A DNA stretch of 22,710 nt from contig CALJMB010000071.1 of assembly GCA_937982515.1 (NCBI GenBank), positions 1 through 22,710 on the forward strand, in the 5' to 3' direction. A program made the position numbers and the translations under genes. The notes under the pieces were generated by a model, which was not told where the DNA came from, did not search any database, and was given only the letters and a program-made list of their open reading frames with translations. Below, piece by piece: positions 1 to 6,901 of this stretch (within the stretch, counting starts at the first letter, position 1; each line of letters begins with the position of its first letter). This DNA is from an uncultured Balneolaceae bacterium. GTDB taxonomy: Bacteria > Bacteroidota > Rhodothermia > Balneolales > Balneolaceae.

Positions 1-8
1 CCTGCAAT

Positions 9-55
9 CCTCTGTGGGCAGACACGCCTCTGTGGGCAGACACGCAGGTCTGCCC
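9..55. repeat. Tandem 18-bp repeat ending in an inverted repeat, downstream of metK
   Basis: An 18-bp unit is perfectly repeated head to tail at 9-26 and 27-44. The second copy then forms an inverted repeat: gggcagac at 34-41 pairs with gtctgccc at 48-55 around a 6-base loop. The element resembles the short GC-rich interspersed palindromes (GTAGGGGC...GCCC type) that I recall from intergenic regions of several environmental bacteria. A 10-bp palindrome, ctgccggcag, follows at 105-114. The element lies just past the end of metK and may also help terminate metK transcription, but there is no T-tract. Nothing coding is seen in 1-128. Confidence 0.7.
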
Positions 56-128
56 CTACGGGTTTCCGGTTTCCATCCATTCCATCCGTGCAGAACCTGT
101 CCGCCTGCCGGCAGATCTGTGGCTAAGC

Positions 129-1277
129 CTACAGCGCGTTTTGGATTTTATCTACATAATCCAGTTTCTCCCAGGGGAACCCATCTCTCCCGAAATGGCC
201 ATAAGCGGCAGTTTCCCGATAGATGGGACGCTGCAAGTCGAACCGGCTTATAATTCCGGCGGGCGTACAGTCGAACGTGCGTTTGATGGCGTCAGCCAGT
301 TCGACATCCTTCACCTTGCCCGTGCCGTAGGTGTTTACATTGATAGATACGGGCTCGGAGATACCGATGGCATAGGCCAGCTGAACCAGGCACTCGTCAG
401 CCAGTTCCGCTGCAACAAGATTTTTGGCAATGTGGCGCGCTGCGTACGCCGCACTCCGGTCAACTTTGGATGGATCTTTACCTGAAAAAGCACCGCCTCC
501 ATGTCCGCCACGGCCACCGTAGGTATCCACAATAATTTTCCGCCCCGTTAGTCCTGTGTCTCCATGGGGCCCTCCGATTACAAACTTACCGGTTGGATTG
601 ACGTGCAGGATGGATTCAGCATCCATCAGTCCTTCCTGAATCACCTCGGGAATGAGGTGTTTTTTGATGTCTTCTTTGATTTGAGCCTGATCTACGCCTT
701 CGTCGTGCTGGGTAGAGAGTACAATTGTATCGATCCGGGCGGGGCATCCTTTGTTGTCATATTCAACCGTAACCTGGCTTTTGCTGTCAGGGCCCAGGTA
801 GGGCATAAGCGCCGTGTTTTTTCTGATATGAGCGAGCTTACACAGCAGGTCGTGTGCGTATTGCAGGGTCATGGGCATGTAGGTATCCGTTTCCCGGGTG
901 GCGTAGCCGAACATCATTCCCTGGTCTCCGGCGCCCATTTTTTTTGATCCACTCTCATCCACTCCCCGGGCGATATCGGGGCTTTGCTGGTGGATCGTAG
1001 TCAGTACGCCACATGAATCGGCATCAAAGCGGTAGGTAGCTTTGGTGTAGCCGATATCCCGGATAACTTCCCGTACCAGATCCTGAACCTCTATGTAGGC
1101 TTTGGTGCGTACTTCTCCCGAAATAATAACCAGACCGGTTGTTACTAATGTTTCTACAGCTACCCTTGAGCCGGCGTCCTCAGCCAGCATAGCATCGAGA
1201 ATAGCATCGGAAATCTGGTCGGCTACTTTATCGGGGTGGCCTTCAGATACCGATTCGGATGTGAAGAGATTTTTCAT
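129..1277 (-). CDS. metK: S-adenosylmethionine synthetase (methionine adenosyltransferase)
   Basis: This cytoplasmic enzyme makes S-adenosylmethionine from methionine and ATP, releasing phosphate and pyrophosphate. The 382-residue length is normal for bacterial MetK. Diagnostic motifs are all present: GHPDK at residues 13-17 in the ATP-binding N-terminal domain, the signature GAGDQGMMFGYA at 115-126, and the glycine-rich loop GGGAFSGKDPSKVDRS at 260-275. The start is ATG, with no convincing Shine-Dalgarno sequence, as is common in Bacteroidota-like genomes. The gene lies downstream of ruvB on the same strand, across a 236-bp gap, and is probably transcribed from its own promoter. I saw no known SAM riboswitch fold in that gap. 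Identification is secure. Confidence 0.98.
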   Translation of the reverse strand: MKNLFTSESVSEGHPDKVADQISDAILDAMLAEDAGSRVAVETLVTTGLVIISGEVRTKAYIEVQDLVREVIRDIGYTKATYRFDADSCGVLTTIHQQSPDIARGVDESGSKKMGAGDQGMMFGYATRETDTYMPMTLQYAHDLLCKLAHIRKNTALMPYLGPDSKSQVTVEYDNKGCPARIDTIVLSTQHDEGVDQAQIKEDIKKHLIPEVIQEGLMDAESILHVNPTGKFVIGGPHGDTGLTGRKIIVDTYGGRGGHGGGAFSGKDPSKVDRSAAYAARHIAKNLVAAELADECLVQLAYAIGISEPVSINVNTYGTGKVKDVELADAIKRTFDCTPAGIISRFDLQRPIYRETAAYGHFGRDGFPWEKLDYVDKIQNAL

Positions 1278-1513
1278 AGATATTGCGCTGTGATCCTGAA
1301 CATTTGTTAATTACAGAGGCAGGGAAGCTAAGAAAAAATAAACACAGATTTATCTGATTTACCAGATTATACTAATTTTAATTTAGGCTGCTTCAGGATA
1401 TATACTCTTCTCAACCCATCGGATGGCAAAACAAGCCACTCCTCGGGAGGACATAATTGGGCGCCAGTGTATGAAGAACTTAACAGCCCTGGGCATCCGG
1501 CGGAGACTTATCA
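1278..1513. other. ruvB-metK intergenic region; metK leader
   Basis: This 236-bp gap holds an AT-rich run of short related words around 1343-1372 (cagattta, ctgattta, ccagatta) that looks like a degenerate repeat. A perfect TATAAT on the minus strand at 1366-1371 could be a -10 element for metK, but no matching -35 is seen. A 37-codon minus-strand reading frame starts with ATG at 1496 and ends at 1383. It lacks a ribosome-binding site and I do not call it a gene. Confidence 0.4.
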
Positions 1514-2527
1514 TCAGGAAAAGAGGTCGGGACTTTCCTTATCAGGATCAACCCCCAGGTAGTTAAATGCCTTTTTTGTAGCTATGCGTCCTTTCGGCGT
1601 GCGTTGCAGGTAGCCTTCCTTAATGAGATAGGGTTCATATACTTCTTCAATCGTACCCTTATCTTCGCCAACGGCAACGCTCAGGGTGCCGAGGCCGACG
1701 GGCCCGCCGGCATAATTCTCAATGATGGCACGCAGTATGCGGGTATCCATTTCATCAAAGCCATTTTGGTCAACGTCCAGCGCGTTGAGGGCTTTGTCGG
1801 CTATGGCCTCTGTGATGGTATCTTCGTTATCGACCTGGGCAAAGTCGCGGGTTCGGCGCAACAGCTTGTTTACAATGCGGGGGGTGCCCCTGCTGCGCCT
1901 GGCTATCTCATGGGCTCCGGAGTCGGTAATACCCATCTTCAGGATAGCGGCGGTGCGCAGAGCGATGCGCTGTAGCAGCTCCACGTCGTAATAGTCCAGC
2001 CGCATATCTATGCCGAACCGGGCTCTCAGCGGCGCGGTGAGCAGCCCCTTGCGGGTTGTGGCGCCAACCAGCGTAAAATGATTCAGCTCGATCTGGATAC
2101 TCCGGGCGTTGGGGCCGGAGTCAATCACTATATCCAGCTTATAATCTTCCATGGCTGAATAGAGGTACTCTTCGATGATCGGGTTCAGCCGGTGAATTTC
2201 GTCGATGAAGAGAACATCTCCCTCCTCCAGATTGGTCAGCATGCCGGCCAGATCACCCGGTTTTTCCAGCACGGGACCTGTGGTAGGCTTCAGGTTCACC
2301 TCCATTTCATGGGCAATAATATGTGCCAGAGTTGTCTTGCCCAGGCCGGGAGGGCCTGAAAGGATGACGTGATCAAGCGCTTCTCTACGTTTTTTAGCCG
2401 CCTGGATAAACACGGAGAGGTTGCGGATCACTTTTTCCTGACCGATAAATTCTTCTATGCTGCCCGGGCGGACCGCCTGTTCATAAACTTCGTCGCTGTC
2501 GGATGGGTTGAGTAAAGGATTCTGCAC
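1514..2527 (-). CDS. ruvB: Holliday junction branch-migration helicase RuvB
   Basis: RuvB is the AAA+ motor that, with RuvA, drives branch migration of Holliday junctions during recombinational repair. At 337 residues it has the usual length. Walker A (GPPGLGKTT) is at residues 58-66, Walker B with the DEIH box at 109-112, the sensor-1 ATTR at about 156-159, the arginine-finger segment LRARFG at 167-172, and a C-terminal winged-helix domain containing GGPVGL and QRTPKGR (308-314). The start is GTG at 2527; an in-frame stop lies upstream with no ATG between, so GTG is the only reasonable start. No ruvA or ruvC is adjacent. The upstream gap to the TPR membrane protein is 148 bp. Confidence 0.98.
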   Translation of the reverse strand: MQNPLLNPSDSDEVYEQAVRPGSIEEFIGQEKVIRNLSVFIQAAKKRREALDHVILSGPPGLGKTTLAHIIAHEMEVNLKPTTGPVLEKPGDLAGMLTNLEEGDVLFIDEIHRLNPIIEEYLYSAMEDYKLDIVIDSGPNARSIQIELNHFTLVGATTRKGLLTAPLRARFGIDMRLDYYDVELLQRIALRTAAILKMGITDSGAHEIARRSRGTPRIVNKLLRRTRDFAQVDNEDTITEAIADKALNALDVDQNGFDEMDTRILRAIIENYAGGPVGLGTLSVAVGEDKGTIEEVYEPYLIKEGYLQRTPKGRIATKKAFNYLGVDPDKESPDLFS

Positions 2528-2675
2528 AGTTGTGGCTGCTAATGCTAATGGGTGAATAGGCTACGGTTGTGGGAAATTAACTCATTATTAACAAAGATTC
2601 GATGTTTTATATTCCTTAGAGCTATTACGTAGGGAGTCATCTCTAAAACAGATACACAGTACATACTGTTTGCCC

Positions 2676-3443
2676 TCATTCTGTTCTTGAAGCCGGCTCT
2701 GTGCCAAGTTTTTCAAGTAGTTCTGAAGCGTGGTCTCTATATATTCCATCCATTGAGTATACCTGTTCAATCGCTTCCCGAGCTTTCTCAGGTTTGTTTA
2801 GCTGAAGGCGTGTTTGGGCCAAAAACCACTGGGTTTTTTCTTTAAAAAGAATGGCATCTTCTTCTATTTCGTCCAGCGCCCGGCTGAATGCGACCGAAGC
2901 CTCCATAAAATGTTCGCTGTTATAGTAAATGATGCCCATGTTGTAATAAGCCTGAGACACCGTGACTGTATGGCCTGTCTGGCTGGCAGTTATACGTTCG
3001 AAGATGTGTAAGGCGTTGTCTGGCTGGCCGGAAACAGCTGCTTTAAATCCTTCATAGAGCATGGCTTCGGCCTGAGACAGGTTCGGTTCAGCAGTTCGCG
3101 CAATATCCGGCGAGGCTAAATGTTCTGTTAGATTGATAGAAGGCCACGCCAGGGCCGCCGTATTAGCGCTGTCTCTAAGAAGGCTGAGGGAACCGGCTAG
3201 TATCCCTATAACTGCAGCTGCGGTAATCCATTTCCAGTATCTGGCCATATGATGCGTGGGTTTCACTTGCCTGCGCTGTTCAACGATTGCTTTAACGTGG
3301 AGTTCGGTTTCCAGCAGATCGATATAGTGCGGCTTTTCCAGCAGTTCTGTCCATAGCACGTCGGTTTCTTTTTCTGTGAGATGGCCTTTCAGATATAAAT
3401 CTATCTGTTTTTCCAATCGAATATCTCTTGAGTTATCACTCAT
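2676..3443 (-). CDS. Membrane TPR protein, probable anti-sigma factor partner
   Basis: A 255-residue protein with three parts. The N-terminal cytoplasmic segment (about residues 5-60) is a helical region like the N-terminus of Bacteroidota anti-sigma factors, without a zinc-binding HxxxCxxC motif. A single membrane helix follows at about 70-89 (WKWITAAAVIGILAGSLSLL). The C-terminal region (about 120-245), predicted to be periplasmic, has TPR-like helical hairpins with the typical Y/N/G-I-Y-Y/A spacing. It lies 56 bp downstream of the ECF sigma factor gene on the same strand, the usual arrangement for sigma and anti-sigma pairs. I infer that it holds the sigma factor at the membrane and senses something through the TPR domain. 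It could instead be only a TPR scaffold; no family name is certain. Confidence 0.7.
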   Translation of the reverse strand: MSDNSRDIRLEKQIDLYLKGHLTEKETDVLWTELLEKPHYIDLLETELHVKAIVEQRRQVKPTHHMARYWKWITAAAVIGILAGSLSLLRDSANTAALAWPSINLTEHLASPDIARTAEPNLSQAEAMLYEGFKAAVSGQPDNALHIFERITASQTGHTVTVSQAYYNMGIIYYNSEHFMEASVAFSRALDEIEEDAILFKEKTQWFLAQTRLQLNKPEKAREAIEQVYSMDGIYRDHASELLEKLGTEPASRTE

Positions 3444-3499
3444 AATTATAACTTCGGTTGGTTAATATGTATAACAAATAAGGGAGCCAGCTCTTTACC

Positions 3500-4045
3500 T
3501 TATAATTTGCTTTTTTTCTCATAACACTTGTTCAGGAGCGTCAATATGCGGTGTTTGCGTGTCCAGACATTGCTTTCACTTATGCCAAAATGGTTTGCGA
3601 CCGATTTAGCCTGTGATCCCGGAAGCTTAAACCAATACTCCATAAATTCTCTGTGTTTTCTCTTCAGTTTATTAAAACACCAATACAAAATCCGGTTTTT
3701 CTCTTCATCCAGCAACCGGGTAAGCTGAAATGGATTATGGTAATGGTCGTGGAAGGGATTTTCAAAAGTATACTCTCGGTTATGTTTATGCATATCGAGA
3801 TAAAGATTTTTGCAGGTTGTCATCAGGTAGGAAAACACACGTTCCGGATTTTTCAACGATCCGTTTTCTATAGCATTAAGGCAAATAAGCACGGCTTCCT
3901 GTGCACAATCTTCTGCATCTGCTTCGGAAGCATTCATCCGAATCCGCAGAAAACTAATAAGCCTCGGGCGTAAGGACTTTATGAGTGTATCCGTCTTAGA
4001 AGAATCTTTTTCCACTATGGCTTGTACCAGACCAGAATACTCCAT
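3500..4045 (-). CDS. ECF-type RNA polymerase sigma factor
   Basis: A 181-residue sigma-70 family protein of the ECF class, which has only regions 2 and 4. Region 2 spans roughly residues 20-90, including the segment with DAEDCAQEA and FSYLMTTCKN that matches the sigma-2 core-binding helices. Region 4 lies near the C-terminus, with a helix-turn-helix around AKSVANHFGISESNVWTRKHR that should contact the -35 element. I chose ATG at 4045; a TTG at 4078 would add 11 residues but has no better ribosome-binding site. The downstream TPR membrane protein is its likely anti-sigma partner. The promoter specificity is unknown. It is divergent from scpA across a gap of about 180 bp. Confidence 0.88.
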   Translation of the reverse strand: MEYSGLVQAIVEKDSSKTDTLIKSLRPRLISFLRIRMNASEADAEDCAQEAVLICLNAIENGSLKNPERVFSYLMTTCKNLYLDMHKHNREYTFENPFHDHYHNPFQLTRLLDEEKNRILYWCFNKLKRKHREFMEYWFKLPGSQAKSVANHFGISESNVWTRKHRILTLLNKCYEKKSKL

Positions 4046-4155
4046 GGAAATACCATTTAAGCAACTGTTAACTTTCAACTTGAAAGGTATGAAATAAAAG
4101 AAAAAATTGAAGGGGTTTTAATGAAGTGCCAAGGCCGTTATTAAAACAGATAAAT

Positions 4156-4179
4156 ATTTCTTTATTTTAGCAAAGAAAT
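4156..4179. repeat. 8-bp inverted repeat in the sigma factor/scpA divergent region
   Basis: The arms atttcttt (4156-4163) and aaagaaat (4172-4179) are perfect, with an 8-base loop. The site lies about 50 bp upstream of scpA and about 110 bp upstream of the ECF sigma factor start, in an AT-rich stretch that probably holds both promoters. It could be an operator, or simply AT-rich chance symmetry. Confidence 0.35.
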
Positions 4180-4226
4180 GTAACACTACCGGGCTGCCGG
4201 CTACCGATAACTGTTAATTAGAATTG

Positions 4227-4982
4227 ATGTACAGGGTTCAACTAGAGAATTTTGAAGGCCCCCTTGATCTGCTCCTCTTCTTCATCAAGAGGGATGAGCT
4301 GGATATTTACGATATCCCGATTTCCTATATCACCGAGCAGTTTCTGGAATACATCCGGCTGATGGAAGAGCTGGATCTTGACGTAGCCAGTGAATTCATC
4401 TTAATGGCCAGCATGCTGATGTCTATCAAGGCCAAAATGATGCTGCCCAAAGAGGAGTCTGATGAAGAAGAGCTGGACGAGAGCGACCCCCGGTATGAAC
4501 TGGTACAACGCCTGCTGGAATACAAGCGGTATAAAGAGATGGCCGCTAAGATGTCTGACATTGAAGCAGAAGCACAGAAAAAATACTACCGGGGATACCG
4601 CGAGGCAGACAGTGTAGAAAAGCAGGCGTCGGGAGAAGCACTTAAAGACGTCACCATGTTTGACTTGATGACTGCATTCAAGAAAGTGCTTATGGACATC
4701 AAACGCCAAAACACTGTCCACCACATTGAAAAAGTACAAGTTACAATTGAGCAGCAATCCGAGTATATTATGAGCCATTTGCAAAAAAGGGGCCGTTCCT
4801 CATTCCGAAAAATTTGCAGTGGTTTTAAAAGCCGAACCAAAATTGTGGTTACATTCCTGGCTGTATTGGAAATGCTAAAAGAACAACAACTCAAACTCTA
4901 TGTAGAGAACGATGACCCAACCGATTTTTATTTGGATTTAAAACCGGTGGATGAGATTATTGGAAGTGAGGTCTCGGCCTAG
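4227..4982 (+). CDS. scpA: Segregation and condensation protein A (kleisin ScpA)
   Basis: ScpA is the kleisin subunit that bridges the SMC dimer and works with ScpB to compact and segregate the chromosome. The 251-residue protein begins with the characteristic FEGPLDLLLFFI segment, continues with the SMC-binding N-terminal helices (MASMLMSIKAKMML), and has a very acidic linker at about residues 76-88. It ends in a winged-helix domain (KIVVTFLAVLEMLKEQQ). I chose ATG at 4227; a TTG directly before it would add one residue. scpB is not next to it here, unlike in many genomes. The reading frame stays open for 19 codons after the TAG stop, which is probably coincidence. Confidence 0.95.
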   Translation: MYRVQLENFEGPLDLLLFFIKRDELDIYDIPISYITEQFLEYIRLMEELDLDVASEFILMASMLMSIKAKMMLPKEESDEEELDESDPRYELVQRLLEYKRYKEMAAKMSDIEAEAQKKYYRGYREADSVEKQASGEALKDVTMFDLMTAFKKVLMDIKRQNTVHHIEKVQVTIEQQSEYIMSHLQKRGRSSFRKICSGFKSRTKIVVTFLAVLEMLKEQQLKLYVENDDPTDFYLDLKPVDEIIGSEVSA

Positions 4983-5024
4983 AGTTACTACCAGTTAATT
5001 CGCATGACCTATCAGGAGGCCATG

Positions 5025-5065
5025 AAAACACAAAAACTCTAAATTATTTTTAGTTTTTGTGTTTT
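5025..5065 (+). terminator. AT-rich hairpin after scpA, probable terminator
   Basis: A perfect 14-bp inverted repeat: aaaacacaaaaact at 5025-5038 and agtttttgtgtttt at 5052-5065, with a 13-base loop. The A-rich left arm and T-rich right arm fit an intrinsic terminator that could act in both directions. It lies 43 bp past scpA and about 90 bp before the peptidase gene, so the two genes are probably separate transcripts. The stem has little G+C, so its strength is uncertain. Confidence 0.55.
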
Positions 5066-5154
5066 AGTGGCAACAAGCACACACTGCTTTTTTACCGGTA
5101 TTGGCATTACATCCTAACAAGTATATGATCAGTTATAACCTAAAAATAGTGACT

Positions 5155-6846
5155 ATGAAAATTAAACTGTTAACCATTGCAGGACTTTTATTTTTGTCGG
5201 GCTGCGGTGGCTCAAAAGATGCTGCACGGCAGAAACCTGTTATAGACACCGATGCGTTACTGAGTTACCAGAGCGAAATCACTACCGATTATCTGAGAAC
5301 ACATTTGTCTGTAATTGCTGCCGACTCTATGGAAGGCCGGGATACCGGATCACAGGGTCTGGAGAAGGCGGCCACATACCTGGCGCAACAATACCGTGAG
5401 ATGGGTCTGAGACCTCTGGGTGATAACCAGACGTATTATCAGCATTTCGATCTAAAAGCCAGTGTGACAGATAGCATTGTATTCGAACTCTTTGCGGTTG
5501 AAGATGGCCACAAAGCACCTGTAGAGCGCTCGGTGGCCAGCCAGAAGAGTATAGCCAATTTCATCCGTGGGTTTGGCGGTACCGATACCCTTTCAGGAGA
5601 GATCGTATTTGCAGGGTTCGGTTTAAATGATCCTTCTAATGAAGTTTCCCATTTAGGAGATATGGATTTAAAGGGTAAATGGGTGATGGTATTCGAAGAA
5701 ATTCCCTACGTTATTGACGGTGATACGCTCGTAAATCCGGCTATTTCACCTCAAAGCCGCCTTCGATCCGTGGTTATTCAGGGTGGCGCTGAAGGATTAT
5801 TGCTAATCCCTTCTGCCACGGCCCGCGAATTTGAACAGCTCGCTGCACAGAGCAAGGCAGGTTTTGGACAGCCCGCCGGTATGCGATTACCCTACCTGAA
5901 AGGCAGGTCGGGCGGTTTTGCTAAGGGATATAATATTATCAATCCTGCTCTAGCTGCTCAGATTCTGGGCCTGGAAGACGGGATTAAGGGGCTGAATAAC
6001 CTGCGCAGGTCCCTGACCGAAGAGATAACGGGGTTCACCCCGACCTCAACCGGTCATGTATTGGTGCACACGCCGTATTTGAATGAAGTGACCATAGAGA
6101 CCAAAAATGTTCTGGCACTGCTCGAAGGAGCTGATGCTAAACTGAAAGACGAAGTGGTTATACTTACCTCGCACTACGATCATGTGGGCATCGGCCGGCC
6201 TGACTCAACGGGAGACAATATCTACAACGGTGCAGATGATGACGGAAGCGGTACCGTTGGTCTTTTGAATATAGCACATGCCCTGGCCGGGGCGCGAGAC
6301 AACGGCGTAGCCCCCCGTCGGAGCATCCTGTTTCTACACGTTTCTGCCGAAGAGAAAGGGCTGCTCGGTTCCCGATACTATTCCGATCACCCCGTTTTAC
6401 CGATAGAGAAAACCGTTGCCAATATTAATATCGACATGATTGGGCGGATTGACCAGGAACATGAAGAAAAAGGCATTGAAGATTATGCCTATATCATTGG
6501 AAGTGAGATTATTTCTTCCCAGATGGACAGTATGCTCACAGTGGCCAACAACCGTTCAGGGAATATTATTCTGGATAAAAAGTATAACGACCTGAATGAC
6601 CCTAACCAGTTTTATCGTCGGAGTGACCACTGGAATTTCGGGAGGTTGGGCGTTCCGTTTGTATTCTTCTTTACGGGGGTACATGAAGATTACCACCAGC
6701 CCGGTGATGAAGTAGAGAAAATACTATTCGATAAGATGGCTAAGATTGTTCGAACCATTTATGCTACATCCGTAATAGTAGCCAATAACGAGAACCCGCC
6801 CGAGGTAGATAACCAGGCGTTTATCAATATCACAAAGGGGATTTAG
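5155..6846 (+). CDS. M28-family zinc metallopeptidase, lipoprotein
   Basis: A 563-residue exported aminopeptidase-like enzyme. The start is ATG at 5155, chosen because it yields a lipoprotein signal peptide with lipobox LSGC (Cys17); a TTG frame extends upstream to 5101 but would bury the signal. A PA-like insert (about residues 130-290) precedes the end of the catalytic domain. All ligands of the two-zinc M28 centre can be seen: His340 (SHYDH), Asp361 (NGADDDGSG), catalytic and ligand Glu399-Glu400 (SAEEKG), Asp427 (NIDMIG) and His514 (YHQPGDE). It is probably anchored in the outer membrane or periplasm, where it trims peptides for nutrition or turnover. The exact substrate is unknown. It converges with the TPR-CHAT gene. 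Confidence 0.93.
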   Translation: MKIKLLTIAGLLFLSGCGGSKDAARQKPVIDTDALLSYQSEITTDYLRTHLSVIAADSMEGRDTGSQGLEKAATYLAQQYREMGLRPLGDNQTYYQHFDLKASVTDSIVFELFAVEDGHKAPVERSVASQKSIANFIRGFGGTDTLSGEIVFAGFGLNDPSNEVSHLGDMDLKGKWVMVFEEIPYVIDGDTLVNPAISPQSRLRSVVIQGGAEGLLLIPSATAREFEQLAAQSKAGFGQPAGMRLPYLKGRSGGFAKGYNIINPALAAQILGLEDGIKGLNNLRRSLTEEITGFTPTSTGHVLVHTPYLNEVTIETKNVLALLEGADAKLKDEVVILTSHYDHVGIGRPDSTGDNIYNGADDDGSGTVGLLNIAHALAGARDNGVAPRRSILFLHVSAEEKGLLGSRYYSDHPVLPIEKTVANINIDMIGRIDQEHEEKGIEDYAYIIGSEIISSQMDSMLTVANNRSGNIILDKKYNDLNDPNQFYRRSDHWNFGRLGVPFVFFFTGVHEDYHQPGDEVEKILFDKMAKIVRTIYATSVIVANNENPPEVDNQAFINITKGI

Positions 6847-6861
6847 TTGAATAGATAAGCG

Positions 6862-6886
6862 GGGGCGGGTACACAGATCCGTCCCC
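6862..6886. terminator. GC-rich imperfect hairpin between convergent genes
   Basis: ggggcgg at 6862-6868 pairs with ccgtcccc at 6879-6886 with one bulged base. It sits in the 55-bp space between the stops of the M28 peptidase and the TPR-CHAT gene, where a shared terminator is expected. No long T-tract follows on either strand. Confidence 0.4.
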
Positions 6887-6901
6887 ACCCTTGTTCCCCA
6901 G

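Noticed and set aside
564..947. 127-residue plus-strand frame inside metK
   Set aside because: It is antisense to the signature motifs of metK and has no recognisable domain; it is a shadow of a well-conserved gene.
1278..1380. SAM riboswitch upstream of metK
   Set aside because: None of the conserved cores of the SAM-I or SAM-II classes that I know could be found in the leader.
2588..2770. 60-residue minus-strand frame overlapping the TPR membrane gene
   Set aside because: It overlaps the better-supported C-terminus of that gene in another frame and has no domain or ribosome-binding site.
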